In this document: one piece after another, positions 36,107 to 44,126 of the stretch
How positions within the stretch are numbered: position 1 is the first letter of the stretch
Layout: each line of letters begins with the position of its first letter
Program-made: the position numbers and the translations under genes
Notes under the pieces: generated by a model
What the model was told of the DNA's origin: nothing
What the model saw: only the letters and a program-made list of their open reading frames with translations
Database searches by the model: none
Assembly (NCBI RefSeq): GCF_002206635.1
Contig: NZ_NGUO01000006.1
Coordinates: forward strand, 1-64,000
Direction of reading: 5' to 3'
DNA from: Polynucleobacter aenigmaticus
GTDB taxonomy: Bacteria > Pseudomonadota > Gammaproteobacteria > Burkholderiales > Burkholderiaceae
Length of the DNA: 64,000 nucleotides

Positions 36107-37030
36107 ATGTCGATGTCCGACCGCGATGGCTTTATTTGGTCCGATGGGAAGCTAGTTCCCTGGCGTGAGGCCAATATTCATGTGCTCACCCACAGTCTCC
36201 ACTACGGAATGGGGGTATTTGAGGGTATCCGCGCCTATAAAACACCCCAAGGCACCGCTATTTTCCGCCTTTCTGAGCACGTCAAGCGCTTATTCAATGG
36301 AACCAAGATTTTCCAGATGAATATGCCCTATACCCCGGAAGAAATCACCAGCGGCATCATCGATGTAGTGAACAGCAATAAGCTGGAAGCCTGCTATATC
36401 CGCCCAATTATCTTTATTGGGTCCGAAAAGCTCGGCATTTCCCCCAAAGGCAACACCATCCATACCGCTATCGCTGCTTGGGAGTGGGGTGCATATTTAG
36501 GTGAAGATGGCCTGAATAAGGGTATCCGCGTTAAAACCTCCTCATTTACTCGTCACTTTGTAAACTCCTCGCTAGTTCGCGCTAAGGCCTCTGGTTACTA
36601 CATTAACTCCATACTGGCCAACCAAGAAGTAACCGCGAATGGCTACGATGAAGCCTTGTTATTAGATACAGAGGGTTATGTATCTGAAGGCTCTGGCGAA
36701 AATATTTTCATTGTGAACAATGGAATTGTTTACACCCCAGATCTTGCATCTTGTTTAGATGGTATTACCCGTAACTCCATTATGCAAATCGCCAAAGACC
36801 TTGGATATGAATTACGCGAGAAGCGCATTACTCGCGATGAAGTGTATTCAGCCGATGAGGCATTCTTTACTGGTACTGCAGCCGAAGTAACACCAATTCG
36901 TGAGTTGGATGATCGCACTATTGGTGATGGCATGCGTGGTCCGATTACCGAGAAAATTCAGAAGACGTACTTTGATGCGGTTTATGGCAGAAATGATCAG
37001 TACAAGTCTTGGCTGACTTACGTTAAGTAA
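36107..37030 (+). CDS. ilvE: Branched-chain amino acid aminotransferase
   Basis: This 307-residue class IV pyridoxal-phosphate transaminase performs the last step of Val, Leu and Ile synthesis. HYGMGVFEGIRAY, YIRPIIFIGSE, the PLP lysine in VRAKASGYYINS (about 164), and EGSGENIF are family hallmarks, with FFTGTAAEVTPI near the end. AAAAGGTAG before ATG is a fair ribosome-binding site. The gene for the zinc-binding protein follows after 14 bases, probably in the same transcript. Confidence 0.95.
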   Translation: MSMSDRDGFIWSDGKLVPWREANIHVLTHSLHYGMGVFEGIRAYKTPQGTAIFRLSEHVKRLFNGTKIFQMNMPYTPEEITSGIIDVVNSNKLEACYIRPIIFIGSEKLGISPKGNTIHTAIAAWEWGAYLGEDGLNKGIRVKTSSFTRHFVNSSLVRAKASGYYINSILANQEVTANGYDEALLLDTEGYVSEGSGENIFIVNNGIVYTPDLASCLDGITRNSIMQIAKDLGYELREKRITRDEVYSADEAFFTGTAAEVTPIRELDDRTIGDGMRGPITEKIQKTYFDAVYGRNDQYKSWLTYVK

Positions 37031-37044
37031 TAGGAAAACAGAAA

Positions 37045-37236
37045 ATGAGTGAAGCTCAAGTTGTGATGATTAATGGCGGTACAGATTTGCCATTACATTG
37101 TCCAACCAATAAGACCCCTAGCTGGAATTCACATCCACGCGTTTTTTTAGATGTTGCTAAAACCGGTCAAGCGAAGTGTCCTTACTGTGGCACCGAGTAC
37201 AAACTCATTCCTGGCACAGAGCCCCACGGGCACTAA
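37045..37236 (+). CDS. Small zinc-finger domain protein (CHCC type)
   Basis: This 63-residue protein has a CHCC zinc site: C and H in LHCPTNKTPSWNSHPRVFL, then GQAKCPYCGTEYKL. The layout is that of the zf-CHCC family (related to mitochondrial complex I subunit NDUFS6), encoded in many betaproteobacteria between ilvE and waaF. No function is established for the bacterial version. It is 14 bases after ilvE. A strong hairpin follows its stop. Confidence 0.88.
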   Translation: MSEAQVVMINGGTDLPLHCPTNKTPSWNSHPRVFLDVAKTGQAKCPYCGTEYKLIPGTEPHGH

Positions 37237-37242
37237 GCCTAT

Positions 37243-37265
37243 CAGCACCCCAGCACGGGGTGCTG
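37243..37265 (+). other. Strong hairpin between the zinc-finger gene and waaF
   Basis: CAGCACCCC-agcac-GGGGTGCTG has a perfect nine-base G/C-rich stem and five-base loop. No T run follows, so it is not a standard terminator. It may stabilise the upstream mRNA or weaken read-through into waaF, which starts 17 bases later. Confidence 0.6.
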
Positions 37266-37281
37266 TATCGGGATACCTCAT

Positions 37282-38319
37282 ATGAACCGTATTCTGATCA
37301 TTGCCCCTAATTGGATTGGGGATGCCGTAATGTCCCAGCCACTGCTGGCGACTCTCAAAACTATTTATCCACACTGCCAGATTGATGTTTTAGCAAGTCC
37401 ATGGGTCGCCCCCATCTATCGAGCCTGCGCAGAAGTGAGCCAAGTTATCGAAGCCAAGTTGGAACACAAGCAATTGCAATGGGGTTTACGTAAGCTCCTA
37501 GCAAAGCAAGTTGAAGCAAATCAATATCAGGCTTGTTTTGTATTGCCGAACAGCCTTAAGTCCGCACTCATTCCATGGCTAGCTAATATTCCTGTCCGTA
37601 TTGGTTATCGAGGAGAGATGCGTTTTGGACTCATTAATACTGCCTTAGATAACCCCAGCAAAATCAATCGCCCACCAATGGCGGATCATTACCTTGCACT
37701 CAGTAATGCACTAGAGCATTTGCAAGAGACTAATGCCAGCAAGCCAGCAAGCCCCAAACTCAATGTATCGCCCGTAGCTAAACAATCGGTCAGCACAAAA
37801 CTCGAAGAAGCCTGCATCAATCAGAAATCCATTTATGTACTTTGCCCCGGCGCAGAGTACGGTGCCACAAAACGCTGGCCTACTGAGCACTTTGCCAATC
37901 TCGCGGATCAATTAATCAGCAATGAACCAGATGCCCATGTCATTCTTTTGGGCAGCAAAGGGGATCATGCTTTAGCTGTCAGTATTCAAGCCCAAACACA
38001 GAAATCCACTCAGATACATAACTGGTGTGGCAACACCTCACTTGATGAAGCCATTGCGCTAATTGGGATGAGCAAGGTGTTGATCAGCAATGACTCTGGC
38101 TTAATGCATATTGGCGCAGCGCTAAAGGTTTCACAGGTAGCAATTTTTGGCTCTAGCGATCCTCACCATACCCCGCCACTGTCGGATAAAGCCAAAGTCA
38201 TTTGGCTCAACTTGCCGTGCAGCCCCTGCCATAAGAGAGAATGTCCTCTTGGGCACCTCAAATGCCTAAAAGATATCTCGCCAGAAACCATATTGAGAAA
38301 TATCCAAGCACTTTATTAA
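37282..38319 (+). CDS. waaF: ADP-heptose:LPS heptosyltransferase II
   Basis: This 345-residue family 9 GT-B enzyme adds the second heptose to the LPS inner core at the cytoplasmic membrane. RILIIAPNWIGDAVMSQPL at the start is diagnostic (WIGDAVM), CPGAEYGATKRWP is the family's PGAEYGxAKRWP motif, and NDSGLMHIGAALKVSQVAIFGSSDP forms the ADP-heptose site. The CSPCHKRECPLGHLKCL cysteine-rich end is typical of WaaF. It starts 17 bases after the hairpin. Confidence 0.94.
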   Translation: MNRILIIAPNWIGDAVMSQPLLATLKTIYPHCQIDVLASPWVAPIYRACAEVSQVIEAKLEHKQLQWGLRKLLAKQVEANQYQACFVLPNSLKSALIPWLANIPVRIGYRGEMRFGLINTALDNPSKINRPPMADHYLALSNALEHLQETNASKPASPKLNVSPVAKQSVSTKLEEACINQKSIYVLCPGAEYGATKRWPTEHFANLADQLISNEPDAHVILLGSKGDHALAVSIQAQTQKSTQIHNWCGNTSLDEAIALIGMSKVLISNDSGLMHIGAALKVSQVAIFGSSDPHHTPPLSDKAKVIWLNLPCSPCHKRECPLGHLKCLKDISPETILRNIQALY

Positions 38320-38348
38320 TGTTGCAGAAAATCACTAGAAAGTAAGCC

Positions 38349-38783
38349 ATGTCTAAACTTGCCAGACTCTTTCATAATGCCGATGAAGTAGTGGAAGCAT
38401 TGCGTGATGCATTAAAGCATCGTGACGTCAAAGGCGCTTTAGCTATCTGGCTAGATGATGATTCCATTACCTGCGTTCTGCCTGAAGGCCAACGTCTGAG
38501 TGGCCATGCAGAAATTCGCGCAGGCCTAGAGCGTCTTTTAGCCAAGCAAGCCCTCTTTCTTGAGCCGATTTCTTGCATGAGTCACTCTGTTTTGGGTGCT
38601 GCTGTTTATGACACTACTGAAGCAGTGCATCTCAAAGCAGATCAAATTGAGGCGGCGTTTTTTCTCAACATTACATTAGTCTTACTGCAAGATAGTCAGG
38701 GTTGGCGTATTGCCCATCTCCATGCCAGCCACTCAACTGAAGATGCTTTTGATGCGCCATCAACCCCACACGGATTGCATTAA
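38349..38783 (+). CDS. NTF2-like / SnoaL-like domain protein
   Basis: This 144-residue protein has the alpha-beta cone layout of NTF2-like proteins: an N-terminal helix (FHNADEVVEALRDALKHRD), the strand VKGALAIWLDDDSITCVLP, a LSGHAEIRAGLERLL helix and a final QGWRIAHLHASHS strand. Members bind or process small molecules, but no catalytic set identifies this one. It lies 29 bases after waaF and 29 bases before the next gene on the same strand. Confidence 0.8.
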   Translation: MSKLARLFHNADEVVEALRDALKHRDVKGALAIWLDDDSITCVLPEGQRLSGHAEIRAGLERLLAKQALFLEPISCMSHSVLGAAVYDTTEAVHLKADQIEAAFFLNITLVLLQDSQGWRIAHLHASHSTEDAFDAPSTPHGLH

Positions 38784-38812
38784 CCAGAAGACAGTGAAAA
38801 GATTGCCGCCCC

Positions 38813-39427
38813 ATGGATGAGCAAGTACTGCGGTCTCTCATTAAATGGACCAATGTACCCCATTGCTTTGGCTGGCTGGCACTAGATCGTCGAGGCCAAT
38901 GGCGCATGCGTGATGAGTATGCCCAAGCAAATAAACTGCCTGGTAATACGATTCAACATGTAGCCCTTAATGAATTTATTTCCAGAAATTACGCCCATGA
39001 TTCGTTAGGAAGATATTTTTTTCAAAATGGTCCTCAAAGAGTTTTCATCACCCTGGATGCCACACCATGGATTGCCAGAATCATTCCCAGTGAAAATGGA
39101 CCTCAACTATTAACCCAGTGCGGAACAGAAATAAAACCGCATGGCGCCCTAAGTGATGAGAAAGGTAATATCTACATCACTGGATTATTTCTACAATCAT
39201 TGCCTGATCACGCCGATTCCAACATCTTCACTCAGACAGAATCTCTATCAGTTGCCCTCTTACATGATCATGATTTAGATCTGTTCTCAGATCAGTCCAA
39301 AGTAGAAGAGGATGCCTGTAGCTTCAGAGGCTCTTGGCAATGGGATGGCAAGAAACTGATCATTGAACCTATTCACTCTTCTGAATTAGCTAAGCGCTTT
39401 CACTTCATCAAGGCGCCAAACAATTAA
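38813..39427 (+). CDS. Conserved betaproteobacterial protein of unknown function (possibly DUF2946 type)
   Basis: This 204-residue soluble protein starts MDEQVLRSLIKWTNVPHCFGWLALDRRGQW, a pattern I associate with a conserved Burkholderiales family; the DUF number is from memory and uncertain. Central NYAHDSLGRYFFQNGPQRVFI and a TGLFLQSL stretch are present. There is no signal peptide, no membrane segment and no recognisable catalytic motif. It follows the NTF2-like gene on the plus strand and ends next to the minus-strand chimera's 3' end, so it is convergent with it. Confidence 0.6.
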   Translation: MDEQVLRSLIKWTNVPHCFGWLALDRRGQWRMRDEYAQANKLPGNTIQHVALNEFISRNYAHDSLGRYFFQNGPQRVFITLDATPWIARIIPSENGPQLLTQCGTEIKPHGALSDEKGNIYITGLFLQSLPDHADSNIFTQTESLSVALLHDHDLDLFSDQSKVEEDACSFRGSWQWDGKKLIIEPIHSSELAKRFHFIKAPNN

Positions 39428-41179
39428 TTAGCTGGGCATATTCTTGCCCTGCTCCTTAAGCTCTTCCTGATATTGCTTTTGCATTTCGCGAAGGCGTGCA
39501 TCAATGCTAGAGGCTTGATAAAAATCAGCTCCTCCAGAGGATCTAGCTATTTTGAGTTGCTCAATTGCCGAAGGCCAAGCACCCTCAAGGGCATATTTTT
39601 CACCGAGAGCGTAATGGCGCATCGGTACATTCTTAGCTTGATCATAAGCATTAGAAAGCATGGTCCACCACACTACCTCATTGGGCTGCAGCCTAGTACG
39701 GACCTTTAACCACGCGATCGCATCATTCGTTCGCCCTAGCTTGAGATAGGCATTCATCATTGCTGCACCGGCTGCGTAGGACTGTGGATAAGCCTTCAAA
39801 GTTGCCTGGGCAATGTGCAATGCCTCTTCATTTTTTCCTTTGGCCAAAGCCAGCTCAGAGGAAGTGATATCCAAGGAAAGGCTTTGCCGCTGAATGGGTG
39901 ATCCAGGTGCGCTAGCGCTATTAGCTAGATTGCGTGCTTGTTGCAAATAGCTTGAAGCCTGATCGAACTTACCTTGTTTTTGAGCAACCAATGCAAGCCC
40001 ATAAAAACCTTCCATCTGCTTTCCGGGGGCGGACTGCTTGCTCAAACCCTCAAAGGTATTTTTTAAGTCATACATCTGACTAGAGCTTCCAGATTGCTCC
40101 ATGCGGGCACGTGCCTTTATGAAATAAAACTCCACCGATGTCGGTACATTTCTATTGGCGATATTTCGAGCGCGATCCTGCATGTCTGCAATGCGATCAG
40201 TAGTTAAGGGGTGAGTACGCACATAGGAAGGAACCCCGCTATCCATAATTCCAGTTGCTTTTTGTAAGCGCTGAAAAAATCCTGGTGCGCCATTGACGTC
40301 ATAACCACTAGCGGCCAGTATCTGAAAGCCGATACGATCTGCCTCGCGCTCTGCATCCCTTGAATAGGAGAGCTGGTTATTCACTGCAACGGCTTGACCG
40401 CCCTGCATCAGACCAGAAGCGGCGCCTGGATTGCGAGAGGCGGCTAAAGCGCCCAACAATATGCCTGCCAAAGCAATCATCGTATTGGTGGTTTGCTTAT
40501 CCATCTGACGTGCCAGGTGACGCTGTAAAACATGCCCCGTCTCATGCCCCATAACTGAAGCTACTTCTGAATCTGTTTCAGCGCTAACCAATAACCCCGT
40601 ATGAAAGCCAATAAACCCACCAGGCAATGCAAACGCATTAATGCTGCGATCTTTAACGGCATTGACCGACTCCGCTACGCTCAAGCGCTCGCGTTTCACA
40701 TCTTTGTCTTTATCAAGGCCTGCAGCTTCCAGCAAACGAAATGCCATCACTTCAGTAGCGCTGCCTGGGGCACCAGTACTAATGCGCTTGCCCTTTAGGT
40801 CTTTCATGGACTTGATCCCAGTGGAGTCCACTGTTACCACATGCATCAGATTAGGATACAAAACTAAGAGAGTGCGTAAATCCACCTTCTTGTTTGCAAA
40901 CTTACCTTCGCCGTCTTTCGCATCTTTAGCGGCATCTGCCATGGAGAAGCCAACATAAGGTTTACCGGTACCGATGAGGTTCAGGTTATCTACTGAGCCG
41001 CCAGTCACTTCAGCGGTAGCCGACATTCCAGGTACTTTGCTGGAAAGCACTGAAGCGAGACCGCCACCCATTGGGTAGTAGACGCCACCAGTACCGCCGG
41101 TTGCAATAGAAATGTTTTGTGCTTGTGCTGCACCGAACAACATGGTGAGTGACACGGCAATAACTTTGATCAGTTTCAT
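39428..41179 (-). CDS. Chimera: N-terminal half of a TAXI-type TRAP binding protein joined to an M48 metalloprotease
   Basis: One intact frame of 583 residues. Residues 1-20 are a signal peptide (MKLIKVIAVSLTMLFGAAQA). Residues 21 to about 176 are the first half of a TAXI solute-binding protein: ISIATGGTGGVYYPMGGGLA, GKRISTGAPGSAT and RLSVAESVNAVKD. At about 177-182 the sequence passes, within DRSINAFALPGG, into an M48 protease of BepA type: HETGH (212-216, HExxH), SYSRDAEREADRIG with the third zinc ligand, and a TPR-like C-terminal region (about 370-580). Normal TAXI proteins are about 320 residues. The junction sits where both families have a similar D-R-x-I-(N/D)-A-F stretch, suggesting a deletion by short homology. 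The protease could still be exported and active. An assembly error is the alternative. Confidence 0.8.
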   Translation of the reverse strand: MKLIKVIAVSLTMLFGAAQAQNISIATGGTGGVYYPMGGGLASVLSSKVPGMSATAEVTGGSVDNLNLIGTGKPYVGFSMADAAKDAKDGEGKFANKKVDLRTLLVLYPNLMHVVTVDSTGIKSMKDLKGKRISTGAPGSATEVMAFRLLEAAGLDKDKDVKRERLSVAESVNAVKDRSINAFALPGGFIGFHTGLLVSAETDSEVASVMGHETGHVLQRHLARQMDKQTTNTMIALAGILLGALAASRNPGAASGLMQGGQAVAVNNQLSYSRDAEREADRIGFQILAASGYDVNGAPGFFQRLQKATGIMDSGVPSYVRTHPLTTDRIADMQDRARNIANRNVPTSVEFYFIKARARMEQSGSSSQMYDLKNTFEGLSKQSAPGKQMEGFYGLALVAQKQGKFDQASSYLQQARNLANSASAPGSPIQRQSLSLDITSSELALAKGKNEEALHIAQATLKAYPQSYAAGAAMMNAYLKLGRTNDAIAWLKVRTRLQPNEVVWWTMLSNAYDQAKNVPMRHYALGEKYALEGAWPSAIEQLKIARSSGGADFYQASSIDARLREMQKQYQEELKEQGKNMPS

Positions 41180-41209
41180 TATTTTGTCTCCTGTTATACG
41201 TTTGTTTAA

Positions 41210-42136
41210 TTAAAGGCCTGGCATGCTGAAATTAATCTTTTGTAACTCACCCAGTAACTTTGCTTGCTGGTCTGCACTCAATTGCATGAGTGGCGGGCGT
41301 ACGCGCAACCACTCAGAATCTTTGCTGTAATGCGCAACTGCAGTTTTCATTCCGGCAATCATTTGATATTGAGCAAATATAGAGCGTACTTGATCCAAGT
41401 CCATTTGACGTTGATCTGCGTCAGATTCTCTCCAGTGGGCCGCTAATTCTGCGATTGCCCTAGGGTTTACGTTAGCGGTGGCGGAGATGCAGCCAACACC
41501 ACCTGCACGGAGGGTGCGCATTAAGAACACTTCGCTACCAGCGTAAACGCGGAAACCAGATGGCGCTAAGAGCTTGATTACGGACTCTGTATATGACCAA
41601 TCACCAGAGCTATCTTTCATGCCGACGACGGTCTTGGGATATTCCTTGGCTAGACGCTCTAATAATGAAAGGCTCAAGTTAATTTTGGTCACTGGCGGAA
41701 TGTTGTAGATATACACCTGCAATCTCGCATCACCCACCTTTTGAATGACTTCTGAGAAGTAGGCAAAGAGCCCATCATCGGTAACATCTTTGTAGTAGAA
41801 CGGTGGCAACATCAATACGCCAGCGCATTTGTGCTGAACAGCATGACGAGTCATATTGACTGTGGCATCAATGGAGGTGGCACCCGTTCCTGGCATCATA
41901 TGTGCCGGGTTTAATCCACCCTCGATCAGGGTTGTTAATGTGCCCATCTTCTGTGGAGCAGACATGGAGTTTGCTTCTGAGTTGGTTCCAAAAATCGCCT
42001 GACCTACGCCATTGGCTTCTAGCCATTGGCATTGCTTCAGTAATTTTTGTGCATCTGGGCTGCCATCTTCTTTAAATGGAGTCAATACCGGCGAGAGCAC
42101 CGCAGGTAGCGTAGAAGGGTGTAGGGAAATGGTCAT
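41210..42136 (-). CDS. Dihydrodipicolinate synthase/N-acetylneuraminate lyase family protein
   Basis: This 308-residue TIM-barrel class I aldolase has the Schiff-base lysine in VVGMKDSSGDW (about 170), the catalytic Tyr in YIYNIPPVTK (about 142), and the substrate loop GTNSEANSMSAPQ (normally G-T-x-G-E; here N-S-E). That altered loop suggests a 2-keto acid substrate other than aspartate semialdehyde, perhaps a sugar acid. It is 30 bases upstream of the chimera and 12 bases after the dehydrogenase gene, in the same operon direction. Confidence 0.85.
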   Translation of the reverse strand: MTISLHPSTLPAVLSPVLTPFKEDGSPDAQKLLKQCQWLEANGVGQAIFGTNSEANSMSAPQKMGTLTTLIEGGLNPAHMMPGTGATSIDATVNMTRHAVQHKCAGVLMLPPFYYKDVTDDGLFAYFSEVIQKVGDARLQVYIYNIPPVTKINLSLSLLERLAKEYPKTVVGMKDSSGDWSYTESVIKLLAPSGFRVYAGSEVFLMRTLRAGGVGCISATANVNPRAIAELAAHWRESDADQRQMDLDQVRSIFAQYQMIAGMKTAVAHYSKDSEWLRVRPPLMQLSADQQAKLLGELQKINFSMPGL

Positions 42137-42148
42137 ACTTACTCCGAT

Positions 42149-43078
42149 TTAATTTTTAACTTCGGTCAGAAGTGGCTGTTGATTATAAAAAGCTTCTAAA
42201 TTATCTATTGCTAAATTTGTCATCAATTGTCGCGTTTCGGAAGTTGCGCTACCAATATGCGGTGTTAATAAGACATTATCAATATTTAAGAACTCGGGAT
42301 TGGGATTTGGCTCATTTTCAAAAACATCAAGCGCTGCACCAGCAATCTTTTTTTGTTGCAGTGCAACTAAAAGTGCACCTTCATCCACTACGCTACCACG
42401 CGCAATATTCACGAGATAACCTTTGGGCCCCAAAGCATCTAATACTTCTGCATTGATCATCTTGTCTGTTTCTGGACTTGCAGGGCAGGCAAGGATGAGG
42501 ACATCGGATACCCGTGCCAATGCCTTGATATCAGGGTAGTAGTCGTAAGGGAGGTCTTTTCGTGATGGCCCGGTATAGGCAATCTTGACTTTAAAGGGCT
42601 CTAGGCGTTTTGCGAGATCCTGGCCAATACGTCCCATCCCTGCAATCCCAACGCATTTGCCTGCTAAGGTAGTGGTTACTGTAAATAAGCCGTTTGACCA
42701 AGCCGTACTCTTAACAAACTCATGCGCCTCTGGAATACGCCGTAATAGGCCGAGCATCATCCCAATTGCCAGTTCGCAAACAGCATCGTTAAGAACCCCC
42801 GGAGTATTACTAGCCTTGATACCTTTTTGCTTGAGATGCTCCATAGGAAGATTGTCATAACCAACTCCGCAAGTAGCCACCATACCTATCTGCGGGAGCC
42901 TCTCAATAAGCCCAATGGGTAATTTTGTATTTGAGCGAATCAAAATACTTTGATAGGAGCCTGCGGGTATTGGGGAATTGGGGTCGAGAAGGTGTACGGG
43001 CGTTATGCGCTGGTCTATAACCGCCTGCATTACCTCAGGAAATTGTCCGACCTGCAGTACCGAATTGACTGGGATCAT
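42149..43078 (-). CDS. D-2-hydroxyacid dehydrogenase, NAD(P)-dependent
   Basis: This 309-residue D-isomer-specific dehydrogenase has a Rossmann motif GIAGMGRIGQDLAKRL (about 147), the R-x-x-x-V catalytic Arg in NIARGSVVDEGAL (about 232), the Glu in DVFENEPNPN and the His in LTPHIGSAT (about 282). It reduces glyoxylate, hydroxypyruvate or similar 2-keto acids. It is first in the transcription unit with the DapA-like lyase and the TAXI-derived gene, which together suggest uptake and breakdown of a hydroxy or sugar acid. It is divergent from the 3-hydroxyacyl-CoA dehydrogenase-like gene. Confidence 0.88.
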   Translation of the reverse strand: MIPVNSVLQVGQFPEVMQAVIDQRITPVHLLDPNSPIPAGSYQSILIRSNTKLPIGLIERLPQIGMVATCGVGYDNLPMEHLKQKGIKASNTPGVLNDAVCELAIGMMLGLLRRIPEAHEFVKSTAWSNGLFTVTTTLAGKCVGIAGMGRIGQDLAKRLEPFKVKIAYTGPSRKDLPYDYYPDIKALARVSDVLILACPASPETDKMINAEVLDALGPKGYLVNIARGSVVDEGALLVALQQKKIAGAALDVFENEPNPNPEFLNIDNVLLTPHIGSATSETRQLMTNLAIDNLEAFYNQQPLLTEVKN

Positions 43079-43162
43079 GTCTCACTTACTTTTTTATTGG
43101 AATAATGAACGCATTGTAAGAGGATTTGTAATCCTTATCTTGCCACCGAAGGAGAAATTGAA

Positions 43163-44104
43163 ATGTTATTTACCCCAGCTGAAACTAAAGTCGTCATCAT
43201 TGGTGGCGGCACTATGGGCGCTGATGTGGCCGCCGTATGTGCACGCGGTGGCTGTGCGGTTCAGGTAGTTGAGCCCACAACAGAGCGCCGCGCACTCTTG
43301 CCAGACTATTTTGCAAACACCATGATCGATCTAGGTTATGAACATCGCCTGCACCTACTCACCACTGCTGGCTCCTTGGAGGAAGTAGATTGGCCAGAAG
43401 TAGATTTGGTAATTGAATGTGTCCCCGAGCGTTTAGACATTAAACAAGAATTATTTGCCAAGCTGGAACAGTACGCAAAACCGGAGGCAGTCTTAGCAAG
43501 TAATAGCACCAGCTTTCCAATTAGCGACATTGCGAGCGGCTTGAAAACATCAGCCCGCATGATTGGATTACATTTTTTCATGCCGGCGCATTTGGTGCCT
43601 TGCGTGGAAGTGGTCTATAGCGAAAAGACATCACCCATGGTTGGTGAAAGCCTTTCTCGATTAATGACTGCCTGTGGCATGGTGCCAGTGACCGTTAAAA
43701 AAGATTTACCCGGTTTCTTAGCGAATCGTTTGCAACATGCTCTATCACGTGAAGCTTTTGCGATGGTCGATGCCGGCATTGCCAGCTTAGAGGATATCGA
43801 TAAGGCCGTACGTTTTGGCTTTGGCTTTCGTTATATTGCTGCAGGGCCCGCCATGCAGAGGGATCATGCGGGGCTAGATGTTCATGGCGCTGGTGGTGCA
43901 ACAATTTACCCCACACTGAATAATTCTCCCGAGATTGCGAAATGCTTGAGTGATCGCATCGCCAGTGGCAAGCTGGGCATGAAAACAGGCGAAGGCTTTT
44001 ATTCTTGGACTGCTGAAACAATGAAGGCCGAGCGTGAGCGCTATCAGGATGCCTTGCGCGCTGGATTAAAGATTATTCAAAAAGATCTTCCTGAGATTAA
44101 ATAA
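43163..44104 (+). CDS. 3-hydroxyacyl-CoA dehydrogenase family oxidoreductase
   Basis: This is a 313-residue NAD-dependent dehydrogenase. The Rossmann loop is VVIIGGGTMGADVAAVCARGG (about 9-29), with IECVPERLDIKQELF and ASNSTSFPISDIA containing the serine, and GLHFFMPAHLVPCVEV with the catalytic His. The C-terminal domain has LPGFLANRLQHALSREA. The single-domain length is that of short 3-hydroxybutyryl-CoA or L-gulonate/lambda-crystallin-type enzymes; the PAHLVPCVEV variant suggests a substrate other than acyl-CoA. It lies between two minus-strand genes. Confidence 0.85.
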   Translation: MLFTPAETKVVIIGGGTMGADVAAVCARGGCAVQVVEPTTERRALLPDYFANTMIDLGYEHRLHLLTTAGSLEEVDWPEVDLVIECVPERLDIKQELFAKLEQYAKPEAVLASNSTSFPISDIASGLKTSARMIGLHFFMPAHLVPCVEVVYSEKTSPMVGESLSRLMTACGMVPVTVKKDLPGFLANRLQHALSREAFAMVDAGIASLEDIDKAVRFGFGFRYIAAGPAMQRDHAGLDVHGAGGATIYPTLNNSPEIAKCLSDRIASGKLGMKTGEGFYSWTAETMKAERERYQDALRAGLKIIQKDLPEIK

Positions 44105-44126
44105 GCCAAGCCAAGTTAAACCAAAC

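Noticed and set aside
37243..37265. Terminator before waaF
   Set aside because: The stem is strong but followed by TATCGGG with no T run; kept only as a hairpin.
40360..40958. Plus-strand frames opposite the chimera junction
   Set aside because: Antisense shadows without start signals; they do not explain the junction.
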